From: Silene latifolia | Taxonomy: Eukaryota; Streptophyta; Magnoliopsida; Caryophyllales; Caryophyllaceae | Assembly (NCBI RefSeq): GCF_048544455.1 | Contig: NC_133536.1 | Location: 27,344,152-27,408,151, forward strand | Length of the DNA stretch: 64,000 nucleotides | Direction of reading: 5' to 3' | Part shown: positions 46,564-59,800 of the stretch, one piece after another | How positions within the stretch are numbered: the stretch's first letter is position 1 | Layout: each line of letters opens with the position of its first letter | Notes under the pieces: generated by a model | What the model was told of the DNA's origin: nothing | The model's input: the letters and a program-made list of their open reading frames with translations, nothing else | The model's database searches: none | Made by a program: the position numbers and the translations under genes

Positions 46564-47116
46564 GCACGGACACTCCTCCTAATCGGCGTTCTTGTGTCGG
46601 ACACGACATTCGTCTGACACACGTCAAAACGTGTCGGACACTTGTAAAGCCGTGTCTAACTTTCATCTTTTATTTGGACACGTGTCCGACACATGTCCAT
46701 TGTATTTTGAGCCGTGTCCATGGTATTTGGACACACCTTCAAACGGAATCAAGTTGAATTTAAGGTAAATGGTTGAATTTGGTGGGGAAATAAGTTGAAT
46801 TGGGGGTAAATGATGTTCTTTAGACTAGTAATGAGATGTCGAAATAGATTGATTATAAGTTGGTTTTTTGTTTTGGAAATGAGAATGAGTTATAACTGAC
46901 GTCAAGTTTTACCTTCACTTATTTAAATTTAATATTCAATACTTTTTCAAAAATAAAATCGCACATAAATAACTATAAAATATATATTTTATTAAATTTA
47001 AATGACATGTCCCGTGTCCTAAATTTCATGCATGGGATGTCGTGTCGCGTGTCCGTGTCGTGTCCGTGTCCGTGTCCGTTTTGGTGCTACCTAGGTAATA
47101 CATCAGATGTTATAAT

Positions 47117-47496
47117 TTTTGAACATTAAGATAAAGTTTGAGTTTTAATTTAAAAAATTTGAGTTTTATTATAAAGTTTTTGAGTTCATTTACTTAAAAC
47201 AATAATCTCAAAAATTACATTATAACTTAAAAAAATTACATATAAGCTCAGAAAAATTTGATTTTTGACGTCATAAAACTAAAATGTAATTTATAAACTC
47301 TGTTAAACTCAAAAAAAAATACACAAAAACTCGAAAACTTATTAGGTGTGAGGTAGTACATTTGCTATACAAATTACAATCTTTTTTCTCAGTTAATCGT
47401 TGTTCACATAAGGTTTGTAATTAATTGGTGCAACATGAGTTGTATAATAAATGTGTAATAAGTGGCGATGGTTAAATGGTGGTCTTAGATACGGTA
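47117..47496. other. AT-rich spacer, nothing identified
   Basis: Short A/T-rich repeats with GAGTTTTA-type words; no coding or element signature seen. Confidence 0.6.
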
Positions 47497-47860
47497 CACT
47501 CTTATGTTTTTCATACCTCGTGAAAAAAGAAACGTTCATATTCTTTTTGTTTTAATTATTTATTTACACTTTTATTTCAACATTTGAAATCATAAAAAAG
47601 AAATTAGTTACGTATTTCCAAACACTGTTCGTACCAAGTACTCCGTATGACCGTATTAACTTAAGTTATCTGGAACTTTAATTCTCCAAATATATGACCA
47701 CTACACTATAATGGCGTTATATACCGTGACATATCATTATCTTGAAATTTAGCAATTGACGTCGGTTTTCTCCCATAAATCAAATTGTATGGTGCACAAG
47801 ATAAAATTCCAAGTCATGCAGGAACATATACAAGTAATGTGTTGTCTGTCTCCCAATACT
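47497..47860 (+). repeat. Duplicated unique-looking segment, copy 2
   Basis: Aligns with 42101-42460; preceded by GATACGGTACACTC (47482-47495), as is copy 1 at 33332. Slightly longer because of small insertions. Confidence 0.85.
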
Positions 47861-47985
47861 TCAAATCAACAATCGAGGATGGCAGGGACGATAAATCAAC
47901 AAATAGACCTTTAGTTAAATGACGGAGTCAGTATTTATCGACTTTTTTTTTTCTTTTTTTTTTTTGGCAGCTATAAATAAAAAGC

Positions 47986-48845
47986 TTACAAATTAAAACC
48001 CATTTCAACTCTAGCTAGGTTATGCGCTATCTTATTAAGAGGACGCGGTAAGAAACTAAAACAAATACAATGAAACGACGTAAGATAGAACTCAATATCT
48101 TGTAGTAACCCCCTAGTCATATGGTGCGGCGTCTCCACCCGAGCCAGCTGAAGAAGAAATTGAAGACAATCAGATGAGAAATCAAAATGGAGGATATTAC
48201 GATTCAAAGCCCATCTTATATTAAAAGCTCTCGAATTCCAAACGCTTCAGCTTGAAAAACGGATTCAGCTTTGAAACTTCGAGCAAAGGTACAAACACTC
48301 TCCCCATCAGGCGAGTAAACTACCCACCCAACAGCAGCATGAAGAGAGTCCACCCAACTAGCATCAACTTTAGCTCGATAGGGTGTACATGTACCTTTTT
48401 CTCCCACCAAAAAGAACGGAAAATGGTTACGAATATCACTCCTTAAGGTGTCCATAGGATCATACAGTTTTAGCCCCATGGTAGAAGCTTTAGAGGAAGC
48501 TAAAGATTCAGCCTTCATAACCACATTAGCTGTACTAGCTTGGACATTAAAGAAGTAATCAACCGAGAATGACTTTCCCGAAAAGATCACTTCATTCTGA
48601 ACACGCCATAAACTCCAAATAAAAGAGAGGAAAAGGATAATGAAATTAGTTGAATCATCTTTTGAGTGAAAGTAGTTGATCCAATTAACAATCCAATCCC
48701 TAAAACGAACAGACGTAGAGTACTCAGTTGAAATACCAAGCTGTAAACAAGCCCACAAATGCTTCACCAAAAAACAGTCATGGAAGAGATGTTCAAGAGT
48801 CTCAATAGAATCGGACTCACCACACCAAGGACACAAAAGATACAA
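47986..48845 (-). pseudogene. LINE B ORF2 C-terminus (zinc region end and RNase H)
   Basis: Starts in LLCPWCGESDSIETLEHLFHDC, the Cys/His zinc-binding segment of plant LINEs, then WSLWRVQNEVIFSG, a linker, and RNase H: KVDASWVDSLHAAVGWVVYSPDG (first Asp), SVFQAEAFGIREL (Glu). A stop after RELLI is followed in a shifted frame (47986-48207) by ILHFDFSSDCLQF (Asp region) and PLNKIAHNLARVEMGF (last catalytic position, where the usual Asp is Asn). Stop at 47986, then a 20-base UTR and poly(A). Confidence 0.88.
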
Positions 48846-48869
48846 ACTAATATTGCGTTTTGCGAACTC

Positions 48870-50217
48870 AGCTCTGACCGGAAGAGAAACAGTAATAATT
48901 CGCCAAATAAGGATTTTTCATACTTGAGTACCAGGAAGTTGCCATAACTTTCTTTTACAGAAAGTCTTGAAAGTTTGGGTAATTCGAGTTACATCTTTTA
49001 ATGAGCTGTGCTTACTAAGATGAGAAGAGAGGCACAAAGCATACCCACTTTTGACCGAATAGATCCCCTGAAGGCGTATGCTTCCAAAAAATACAATCAT
49101 TAGAAATAGTCGCACAGACAGGCATAGCACAGATTTTATTAGCCCACTCGAAGTCAAACAGAACATTAATGAGGTCATGTTTCCAGCGGAAAGAGGGAGT
49201 CATGAGATCCTTAACCGTCATACTCATCATTGAACCAGGCGGAGGGAATCCCAAACTAGTAACATTAGCCGGAGTGGAGCCACTAACCCAATTAGTATTC
49301 CAAATATCAAGATTCGAACAAGTACCAGCTTTCCAACCTAAATCTGGCAAAATCAGCTCCATACCATAAGATAAACTTTTACAACCCCATGACTGGGAAG
49401 AACAAGCTTTCAAGGCCTCAGGCAAAACCAGATTATTGTGACGGATAAGCTTCGTATAAAACACACGACTAATCAAAGAATGTCTCGAGTACAGAACTTT
49501 CCAAGCTAATTTTCCCAAAATAGCTTGATTCATACATTTAATATTCTGAATATCAAGACCGCCTTTCGACTTTGGTAGACTAGTAAAATTCTTACTACAC
49601 CAATGGATAGAAGACCTAGATCTCGTTCCAACCCACCAAAAATATGAGAATAAGGAGTTAGTCTTATTGGTCACACTTACCGGTATTTTAAATACCGATA
49701 GGACATAATTCGATAAGGCAGACAAAACAGAAGAAATCAGAGTCAACCGACCTGCAGAGGAAAGAAAAATACCATTCCAAGACGAAATACGTTGTTTAAC
49801 CGTTTCAATAAGAGCATTAAAGATAGTCTTTTTAGATGAACCAAAATCTGTTTCAATACCCAAATATCGACCAATACCCCTGTTTTGTAAGATATGTAGA
49901 ACACTCAAACCCTCTTGAACAGAACGCATCGTGGTGCTCAGGCTGAAAATAATACCGGACTTATTCTCATTCATAATCTGACCTGACGCACAACAAAAGG
50001 AGTCAAGAATCACCTTGAGTTTCGAGAAGGCCTCCTCCTTATCAAGAAGAAAAAAAACTGAATCATCTGCAAAAAGGAGATGAGAAAGAGGAGGGGCAGT
50101 TCTGGACAATTTAATACCATATAGTAACCCATCAGATTGGGCCGCTTGGACATTTTGAGAAAGAATCTCCATGCGGAGAATAAAAAGATACGGCGAGAGC
50201 GGATCCCCCTGACTCAA
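48870..50217 (-). pseudogene. LINE B reverse transcriptase, second half
   Basis: Frame open from 50217 to 49015. LSQGDPLSPYLFIL is preceded by an in-frame TAG at 50236-50238. It has LLFADDSVFFL (catalytic FADD), NENKSGIIFS, YLGIETDFG, ISSWNGIFLSSAGRLTLI, WCSKNFTSLPKSKGGLDI and KWVLYSRHS-like packing segments, then loses frame near 49060-49090 (KHTPSGDLF / IRLQGIYSVKSGYAL). The next frame continues to LWQLPGTQV, an in-frame TGA, and on into the zinc region. Motif order is that of a complete plant LINE. Confidence 0.92.
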
Positions 50218-50235
50218 TCCACACGTAGGCTGAAA

Positions 50236-51628
50236 CTACTTCAAAGGAGCTCCATTAACCAAAACTTCGTAAGGAACCGTAGAAACAACATTCTTAATGA
50301 GATTGATCAAAAAAGGTGGGAAACCAAAACAAGAGAGAGTACGCCAAAGAAAATCCCATCTAATACGATCATAAGCTTTACTCATGTCAGCTTTAAAAGC
50401 AAACCTCCCACAGCTCCCAGAAGTATGCTTATTAATGTTCCAAATCACCTCATGTGCAAGCAGAACATTATCACCGATATGACGACCAGCCACAAAAGCA
50501 TTTTGATACTCACCCACCAGGTAGCTCATAACCCGAGAGAGGCGATTAGTAATACATCGTGTGACAACCTTCATTATAACATTGCAGAGACTAATAGGCT
50601 GATAATCATCCACTTTTTCGGGACTAGCACACTTAGGAATAAGAGCAATAAAAGTTCTGTTTAGTTCTCTAAGAACCAACCCGCTATTAAGAATACTCGA
50701 GACCGCCGAACTAACATCATCTTTAACAGTATGCAAACATCTTTGGAAAAAAAGAGCTGGGAATCCGTCCGGCCCCGGGGATTTCAATGCCCCAAGCTGG
50801 AAAACCGCACGCCGCACATCTTTGTGAGAAAAAGGCTTAGACAGAAAGTCTATATCATCATCCTTGATTTTGGTACTGACCCTTTGGAAGAGCCCTTCAT
50901 AATCATCTAACCTAGACGTATCATTAGTGCTTGATAAGATAGAATGTTGATTATTATGTACCGGATTATAGAGATTATAGAAATACGAATAAAAGAGGTT
51001 CCCAATACATATCGGATCATAAGTCCAACTTCCCGAGAAATCTTTAACACCCAGAATATAATTGCGACCCGCACGTCCCTTAACCCAGTTAAAGAAAAAC
51101 TTCGTACAAGTGTCACCATCAACAGTCCATTTCAGTTTGGCTCGTTGCTTCCAATATAATGTCGCCGCCCTTGCAAATTCAGTCACCTCGTCGTTAACTT
51201 GAATAGAAAAATCAGCATTCCCAGTATTAATAGAACAATCCATAGCTTCCTCGAGACGTACATCAAAACGATCCCACTCCCTACTCCAAACCTTCCTTTT
51301 TACAATGGACCAATTCCTCAAAATATTTCTGATGAAGGCCAATTTTCTTACCAGCCGGAAAGGAGAAGAACCAACAAACGTGGTCGTCCAACTTTTCTGG
51401 ATGAGAAACAAACACTCATCAGTATCCAAATTCCAGGATTCAATTTTATACGGTTTCTGACAAGAATTCTTAACAAGGTTGAAACTGAGTTCAATAAGAG
51501 CATGATCAGAGATTTAAATAGGGAAATGCTTGACCCCAGTATTTAGGAAGGATAGTAACCAATCCTTAGATCCATAAGCCTTATCAATTCTTTCATAGAC
51601 CCTCCTAAAACCTTTCCTATTATTGCAC
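50236..51628 (-). pseudogene. LINE B endonuclease end and first half of RT
   Basis: Reading from 51628 down: NNRKGFRRVYERIDKAYGSKDWLLSF and SDHALIELSFNL are the last part of an AP-type endonuclease (SDH box), interrupted by an in-frame TAA. The frame then opens from about 51490: SWTTTFVGSSP, FFFNWVKGRAGRN, FQLGALKSPGPDGFPALFFQ (RT entry), NRTFIALIPKCASPEKVDDYQPISLCNV, ISNRL-type ITNRLSRVM, QNAFVAGRHIGDNVLLAHEV and KADMSKAYDRIRWDFLW (first catalytic Asp). It ends at TAG 50236-50238, after which the same frame continues. Confidence 0.92.
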
Positions 51629-52787
51629 TGATGTATCACTTTTATATATACTTTTATAGCTCCCTTTATACCATTTTACATACCGTTTTGTGCCTATTAT
51701 ATCATTTATATGCCTTATTTCAATGAATTGTCGATACTGCCGCTATTTTGTGTTTTGATGCAGAAATGACTCGTTATGAGTATGATCAAGCTAAGATTAG
51801 CGTGGTGGAGACGGCATAGTAGAATACACGAAGCATGGAACGAGGAACGAGGAAGCACGAAGGCTAGAAGTGAAAGAAGAGAAGAAACCGTCTGTGAAGC
51901 AAGATCCATGATCGAGTCACCTCTGGCTCGATCGAGCAACTGTCCTCGATCGAGTCACCTCTGGCTCGATCGAGGAACCTCTCTGGCAGACTTATTTCCG
52001 AACTTTCCTAAAACGATTATCTTTTGTTATAAATTAGAAACTCTTACTTTTAGGTTAGACTACGTTTTATTTTACCTTCATACTGCTGGATACTTTCTTA
52101 GAACCCTAATTTCTTCCTTGAGACGGTACTAATCTTTCCTCATTAATTAATCATTCATCGTTTTATGTTAATTGATTATTGTTTCATGCTTTTAATCATG
52201 CTTTCAATCTTAATCATTGTTGTTGTTATTATCATTATGAGTAGCTAATTCCCTCATCTAGGATGAAGGGGATCTAGGTTAATTAAAAGGGAAAATTGAT
52301 TAATTGCTATTGATATCGCTTAAGTTGTCGTTTGATTATTGTTCTTCTTCTAGTTAATTAACTTAAGGCCTGAGTTATTAATTAGTGTAGCGAATTGATC
52401 CTATCGCCGACCGGGTTAGAATTAATATAGGCTGCGATAATCAAATAGATTGTATCTAATTATAGTGACCGCATGTTAGAATCGATCTAAAGGGCATAAT
52501 TGAGTCGACCGATCTTATGACCTTAAACAGCTTGATAGATTTAGCAATTGATTAATAATCCCCAAATAATTGACCTAGTGAACCGGAAGTCCTAGACTTT
52601 TAATATAGTCGTTTAAACCTTCTTTTAATTACTTGCAATTAGTTGATTAGATCAAAACAAAATAAACCCCCCAGAAATTGGTTACCTTTAGACAACTTAA
52701 ATAATTACAGACTTAGCTTTTACCGCCTCCCTGTGGATTCGATACCTGTCTTACTTCTAGCTATTCTTGTTAGTCCTGAGATAGATT
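51629..52787 (+). repeat. Athila-7 5' LTR, first part
   Basis: TGATGTATCAC start with a TATA-like TTTATATATAC at about 51640-51650. Split at the AGATT duplication; with 61625-61659 the LTR is about 1,194 bp. Confidence 0.9.
51908..51973. repeat. Palindrome array in Athila-7 LTR
   Basis: TCGATCGA at 51928, 51946 and 51966, plus a degenerate ATGATCGAG near 51908: spacings about 20, 18, 20. The word TCACCTCTGGC between copies is duplicated. Confidence 0.85.
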
Positions 52788-54087
52788 TGTTGGGAAATGT
52801 GTCCTCAACAATAGTGCGATCATATGATTTAAATATCATTATTAAATCTCATTTCAAGAATACGGAAGGGATGATACATTACATATATAGTCAACTGGTC
52901 CACACATATCGGTAATGATTGGTCAAGGCTAGAGTTTGACATTACTGTCGTGCGACGGTGGTGATCAGTTGATCCCTTGAGGTCACACCTAAAGGACGAT
53001 TCCCTTAATTGAAAAGGTTAATTAGTTGTATACCGATACAGATTAATTAATTCCTTAAAATTGAACAATTTGATTTGTGAGAAAGAGAATATTGATATCT
53101 TATTGTAATGGGATTAAATAAGATTTATTTTAGTAATAAAATGCTTTGTTGCTAAAATTATTTATTGTTTGAGAAACAATAAAGATAAGAATGAATGGTT
53201 AATTATAATTACAAGAAGTTGTGAATTATAACTATATGACCCATTTTATTTATGTGATCAAGTATCACTAGTAAATTTGTTGTATATAATTTAATTAATT
53301 TATAAAATGATATTTATGTGATAAATATGCATTTAATTAATTAGTAACATGTATCATACTACATGTGACATTTTGTGTGACAATTGACAAATTGACAAAA
53401 TAAAATGGTAGTCCATTTTAAGACATGGACCGAAATGAAGGATGTTATGGTGGTGTATAGTTGATTATTTTATGAGATAATGCAAGTGTAATCATTCCTA
53501 CACACACTAGCCTTACATACCTACAATATTGATAAGACAAAAAGAAAAAGCAAGATGCTCTCCCTTGGCCTCTCATGGGCCGGCTCTACTACTCCTTTTA
53601 GAGGAGTTTTACTTCTTTTTCTTATCATTCTTACACAACCATTCATTCTACATGCAAAAGTTCATGTTTTATTTTTCTCTCTTTAATCTTCATCAAAAAG
53701 GATGAATTTTTGATCCAAATTTGTTCAAAAAGATTACTAAAATTATCAAAGTAATATATGAGTATTAGTAATCAAATTTAAGGTAAACTACAATACAAAC
53801 ATCTAGTACATGATTATTTGTGGGATTAAGGGATTGTCTTGGGTGCTACTAATTGGAGAATCTCTACTTTGGGATTTTTGTATGTTCATCCATTATAGGA
53901 AAGCTCAAGAACAAAAGAAAAGGAGATTTCTTTTGTGCCCATAAAACCGATACATCAAATGTAAGAATATGATTTCTTCTCTAATTGTTTTAATGTTTGC
54001 ATGCATAAGATCCGTTTTAATTTTATGACATATTAATTAGACATATAAGAGTATGTTAAGTATGTATATGAATCTACATTTCCTTCA
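52788..54087 (+). repeat. Copia-C 5' LTR
   Basis: 1,300 bp, TGTTGGGAAATGTGTCC...CCTTCA. The primer site after it (54089-54102) reads CGGTATCATGAGCC, altered from TGGTATCAGAGC. Confidence 0.93.
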
Positions 54088-56853
54088 ATCGGTATCATGA
54101 GCCACGGTTGTTTGCATGCAAATTGGTTAAAAGTTTTTCCGAGTTATATGAATAACAAAATAAAACTTGTAAAATTTGTGTTATTATGATATATCACGAA
54201 ATCATTACATGCATATTATATTTCTGGTCCTAAAGTGTTTTGGGATTTTTTGGTTAATTTTTCGGATTTTTATTGTTCATATTTAATAATAATGACATTT
54301 AAATGTGATTTTATGAGTAAAAATGTCATTTTTGGTCGAAAATTAGCTATACTTCGAATTTTCACTTGGTTTTTGGATATGTTGTTACATATATTATTTT
54401 GAGATAACCTGTAAATTTTCATAATTTTTTCACTTGTTATGCTCGAAAAATGAATTTTTCACTATTAAATTCGGATTTAAGAGAAAAATAGGTTAATATG
54501 AGTTAAATTTCGAATCTGGTCATAGAAAATTTATATGTTGTCACATGCAATTTTACAAGATGTGTGTAAAATAATTGGCTATAAAGAAGTCTTTTAGCAT
54601 GATTTATGAATTTTTGAAGAAAAATGGCATAAATAGTGACATTATTAGTTGAAAATTACTAAAACATAATCTATGACTTGGGAAAAACGTCTAATGTTGC
54701 ATTTTATTATATTTTTCAGATCTAAAATTGAAAAGTTAATGAAAATAATTTTTCCATGTTTTTATGATTATTTTATTAAATATCGATAAACCGCAACATT
54801 GTTTTTCCGGAAAATTTTGAAATTTTTAACCTAAGATTTTGAACATTATGAGTGTCATGGAATTTTTCCAGAATGTTCATGAATTTAAATTTCAAATTTT
54901 GAATTTATTTGAAATTTTGTGAATTATTTGAAGTTTAATAGCTTATTTTGTAATTTTTGGTCCATTTATGAACAATTTAAGTAAATAAAAGTTAATTATG
55001 GTCAAATTATTAGTGAAGACTATATTTTGAGTCCTAAGAGGTTAGGGTAATTAACTTATGCATAAATATGAGTTTATGTATTTTTGTGATTATAAAATGT
55101 TGAAATCACGCAAATCCGTAAAAACCGAGTAATATACGATATTGGCTATTTAAAGGCGATTTAGCATAAAATTGAGCATGTTCATACATAATATAATGCT
55201 GCATTTTTCTTTATGATTGTCATAATTTTAATTTATGTAATTTTTGAATTATGTAATTTTACTTAGTATGGCCTTAGATTTTAATTGGTATTTCCCGAAA
55301 TGTATGGGAATATCGATTCGGTTGTAATTTTTATTGTGATCTCGTATCACCGTTTTGTAATTTAATAGATTTATTTTATTTTAGTTACAAATGTATAATA
55401 GGAAATTATGTAATTTATTATGTAATTTTATTCATTCCGGAGTTCCAAAAGACGGATTTCTTCAAGAATGACGATACATAAAGACGGTGTTACCTCGAGA
55501 TGCGTGCCACAACCGAAGTTCAAGGGACCAATGGAGTTGGTTTCCGAATATGTAATAGTTAAAGAGTTTTTCTATTTTAGGAAAGGCCATACTAGGATTT
55601 ATTTATTTTTTATGCTTGCATTTTATTTTATGTCACATGCATCGCTAAATCGCCATAACTAAACATGCATTGTCATTTTATCGAGTTTATCGACCGTGTC
55701 AATTCGAATTATCGTAGTTCACCGCTTTAGTTCACTTAAAACGTGATAGATAATAAATTGACATGACCTCTCGCTAAAACAATCAATTGAGATATAGCCT
55801 TACCAAATAGTAGAAACCATGAAAACCTATTTCGCGAGGGAGTGCACTCGGCCCTACCGGGGTACAAACCTTGTTACGTAGGGGAAGTGGGTGATGAATG
55901 TTAATCCACCGAATTCATGTTAATAAGGGATGAATCGGCCCTACCGTGCCCGAGTTGATGTGGATTTGGATCATGGACACATTTATTCGAAATTTGGATT
56001 GAACTCAACAAAAGTTTTTGATAAGGGATGTATCGGCCCTACCGTGCCCTTGTCGGATGTGTTTTGGGCTATAGATAATTATTAGAGTAATTTTATCGAC
56101 CAAGAGTTCTAAAAGTAGAATCGATTAAAGAGTTAATCCACCGAGTTATATTGATAAGGGATGAATCGGCCCTACCGTGCCCAAGTTAATATGAATTTGG
56201 ATCTTGGAATCATTTATCATAGTTGGGTAGAGGTCACTATGTAAATGCTATACTTGTTTACAAGTATTAATATAACGATAAATGTTTTGTTTTCATTATT
56301 CCGTTATCATATTGTTCTATTTCTTTACCGCAATTCATATACGATATCATTTTCGTTTTTGATTCAAATCTCCATTAAAACATCGTAACTTAAGACAAAT
56401 TTGAATTTGCTTCTAAAACCTCACATAAACCATTGCTAAGGATCTCTTGTAAAGAGTATAGATAAAAGTTATTCATTATCAAACAGGTTTTGATTCTTGA
56501 CTAACACATCTACTTACAATGGATTGTTTTTCATATACTTAAATGAATTAAGTACCTTGAAAAGATAATATTGTTTTGGTGATTAGATTTTCAGAATTCG
56601 TAATTGACCAAAATAACGCAACCACTTCGATGAAAGTTTTAAGACTAAAACGAACAAATGAAGAGTAATCTTCATGAATTCAATTTTGCTTCTCAAAGCA
56701 AAGACTCATTGAAATGAGTGGGAGCATTCTCTTAAACCGTTAAGATGAGGACGAGGTTCAAGAAGTAAGGATTATAATGGAATTGATACAAGGTTATGAT
56801 AAAAGTAAAGTTGTTGAAGAATAACGATACTAAACCTATCAATCCCGACCGAT
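54088..56853 (+). other. Copia-C leader and gag remnant, noncoding
   Basis: AT-rich, no frame. Three copies of GATAAGGGATGWATCGGCCCTACCGTGCCC (W = A or T, written as a pattern) begin near 55923, 56021 and 56153, with a fourth weaker one near 55845. Gag is not readable except for its zinc-knuckle region just downstream. Confidence 0.65.
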
Positions 56854-59800
56854 AAAGTTTCCATTGTCTTAAATGTTGGACACAAGAAAGGAAACTACCC
56901 CAAATTATTGAAGAATTAACAAGTTAGTTGTGGGACATCTAATGGGACCTTCTTCTTTAAATGTTTATTTGATTAAACATAAATTTTGCTAATACTACTT
57001 CGTCAATATTAGAAACCAGTGGAGGTTTTCATCATTGTGTTGGATACATAGGATGAATAGAATATGACGACTAGCAACAATGAAGTCGAGAGATAGAGTA
57101 ATTGTGTACTCAATCTAGTTTTTGGATTTAAAGTGGTACTTAATTGTGACTATTAAGTGCATAAACTCTAAATAAGAATATAAACTTGTTAAGATACAAA
57201 AGAGGTTTCACTTTTGTAACCCTATACACCACGATTTGATGTATGGCAAGCCCATTATCAAGGTGATTATATTCTAAACCAAACTAGAATGATATATCAT
57301 GAAGATGATGCAAGACTCAAATTGGTAACCCAAGATTGAACCTTAAATTATGGAATGATTAACGCAAAGAGTTATCGAGTACTCTTGAAACCATTAGATT
57401 GTTAATGGTATATGCGTATCTTGTATTCAAAGCAAGAAGTCTCGTGCCTTTTGGTTGAAAAGGAGATCGAGATTGTAAATCATTTATCCAAAATAGGTTG
57501 ATCATTTTCTTTTACCAACGATTTAAGTTGACGCTAATATGTTCACTTAATAAGGTAAAAGGAGAAATCTTTGAAGAATTTCAAAGAGTTCAAGGAATCA
57601 CGATTTAGTCGTGATAGGATTATCAAAGTGAAGACTTTGATATAAGCCAAAGGAAATGTGATATAGTATCACATGTTAATCTCTCTTAGCACGCATCATG
57701 GAAAAATGTGTGATTAGATAAGAAATCAAACGCTATTCGATATGGTTTGGATTTCAATCAAGTTACTTTGAGTTACTTGATCCTTTTGGGGATTTTGTCA
57801 TTTTTGTCATTTTTGTCTAAATTATTTTTCCACTAAATCGAATCATATGAGATATGAAATGGTAAGGGTACCATGGTTGTAAGTTTTCACAACAAACAAA
57901 TGCTCATTTTTCCCTTTCAATTTTCACGAGTACGACGGGTTTGCGGCTCATGAAGCTGTCTTTCTAAAATACAAGTTTATTTTTAGAAGACAGAGTGGGA
58001 GAAATTATTCATACAAGAGCCACAAAGAATGTTATGTCGCAAGAAACTGGTCTTTCTTGACTACATGAGACGTTTTGTGTAAGACGTTGTTTCTTTAAAA
58101 CCTAGGAGGTTAAATTCGTCACTTGTTAAAGATGATGAATTCATGCTACTTTTAAGAAAGTAAAGAGCTTATAACTTACAAAAGAAATTGTTTGATTCAA
58201 GTTGATTACTTCTGGAAAGTAATGAACATATGACTTACATAAGAGTGTTTAAGTCATAACTCATAATAAGGCTTAGAACCATGAAAATCCGAAATAAAAA
58301 AGGCTTGATTAGTGACAAAGGGTTTTGCACTAATAAATAGAGATTTCAAGGTTTGACTGGTTGCAAAGGGTTTTGCACAAATTGAAATGCTTAAGTCTAT
58401 TTGGATCTTCTTAGTGATTGTGTTTCATTATGAAATACGTAGCAAGTGAATCTAAAACCCACTTCTTCAAAAGAAGGAATGTATTCAATACATGTCATGA
58501 GTTTTGTAGATTCTTGCAATCCTAAGATAATGTGAAACTTAAGAGAGGGTCTTTAGTAGGACATCAATGAGTTGGAATCAACATTTTGGATCATGTGATA
58601 AAACATTCTCGATAAGTCGAGAAGTTGTGTTTATACATGGAGTTTAGTGGGAGTTACGGAAATTTTAATTAGTCCGATATGTGGATGACATATTGATCAT
58701 TGAGAATGATTTAAGACTTTTGGAGTATTATAATACATCTTGAATATCCGGATTTATGAGGATAAATCCACATGATATCAGCGTCAGTAAGAAGTCTTAT
58801 GTTGATAAGATTCATGACTAGTTCAATTAAATTGAACATATTTGATTGATTCCATTTGCTTCCGCATTTTGCGGATCAATTAAATGAATAATGATGTGTA
58901 ACACTTCATATACTTTGAGTATGATGAATTGTTTTCAAAATCGAATTTAAGTAATCTTTGCCAAGTACGCCATAAAGATTGTCCTTAAGTGCTTGCAGAA
59001 GCATTAAGGCTATAATGCAAAGTGTTTATGATGCAATTTTGTGTAAGGGTGTTACACAAGTGACAATTGACAATTGAGGTTGCGCATGGTTTCCGACAAA
59101 ACCATAATCAAAACACATAAGGATGGTTAAGATACCATTGTGGTTATGATGGTTAAGATACCATTGTAGTTATGATAATTAAGAAGTAGATTTTCTAGAA
59201 TCGTTCTAGGCAATAAAGAACAATAAGAGATATTTATAACGAAAATTGAGTACACTTGCAATCATGGGATGTGCAAGAAGGAAGAGTCCCGCACACTGTG
59301 AAAACAGTGGGAGCTATTCTTAGGCTAAGAGGGCCTATGTCTTGATTGGATCTCGACACGTACTCAGAAAGTTTTGTGATGCAAATGTATACATTACAAA
59401 GGAAAACGAGTATGTAGTAAGGTTGAGTAAGGTACAAGAAATTGATAAAACCTACTAACCAAAGCCATCTCAAAGGCTAAACATGATGAGTCATGTCATT
59501 TCAATTGAATTGAAATGAACAACTACGTACAACATCAAATTAGATTATAGAACATGAAATAGTAATCAGGCATTGACTATTCATGTGTGATAATCGCATT
59601 TGTCGTTCGAGTTTTATTTTAAAACTCTTTTATTATACTTTGTTACATCCAAACGGGTTGTAGAGACAATTGAACCCCGTTAAAGTGAACACGGATTAGC
59701 ATAGTATTCGCCCATAGTCACTTGTATGAGGTGACGTCTCGAAGTGACTAGAGTGTGATGCGATTGATGGCAAGTTCAAGTGCCATACAGTCATGAGAGA

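Larger units (their letters stand above)
42522..47116. mobile_element. Putative non-autonomous TIR DNA transposon containing Copia-B
   Basis: Inverted repeats of about 32 bp: 42522-42554 (ends CTAGGTAGCAC) and 47084-47116 (starts GTGCTACCTAG). After removing Copia-B the interior is about 0.5 kb with many GTGTC/GACAC words: CGGACACTC, GTGTCGGACACGAC near the left end and repeated CGTGTCC near the right (47040-47080). No transposase. Such termini remind me of Mutator-like or MITE families; I cannot prove the superfamily, and I do not see a clear target duplication. Confidence 0.6.
47943..51628 (-). mobile_element. LINE B: plant L1-type LINE, 5' part cut off by Athila-7
   Basis: Minus-strand LINE. 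Its poly(A) appears as a T-run at 47943-47965. It keeps the end of the endonuclease, the RT, a zinc region and RNase H. ORF1 and most of the endonuclease lie beyond the Athila-7 insertion, outside the window. In-frame stops and a frameshift make it dead. Confidence 0.93.

Noticed and set aside
50137..51546. Plus-strand frames opposite LINE B
   Set aside because: Antisense shadows of the reverse transcriptase, which has clear motifs on the minus strand.
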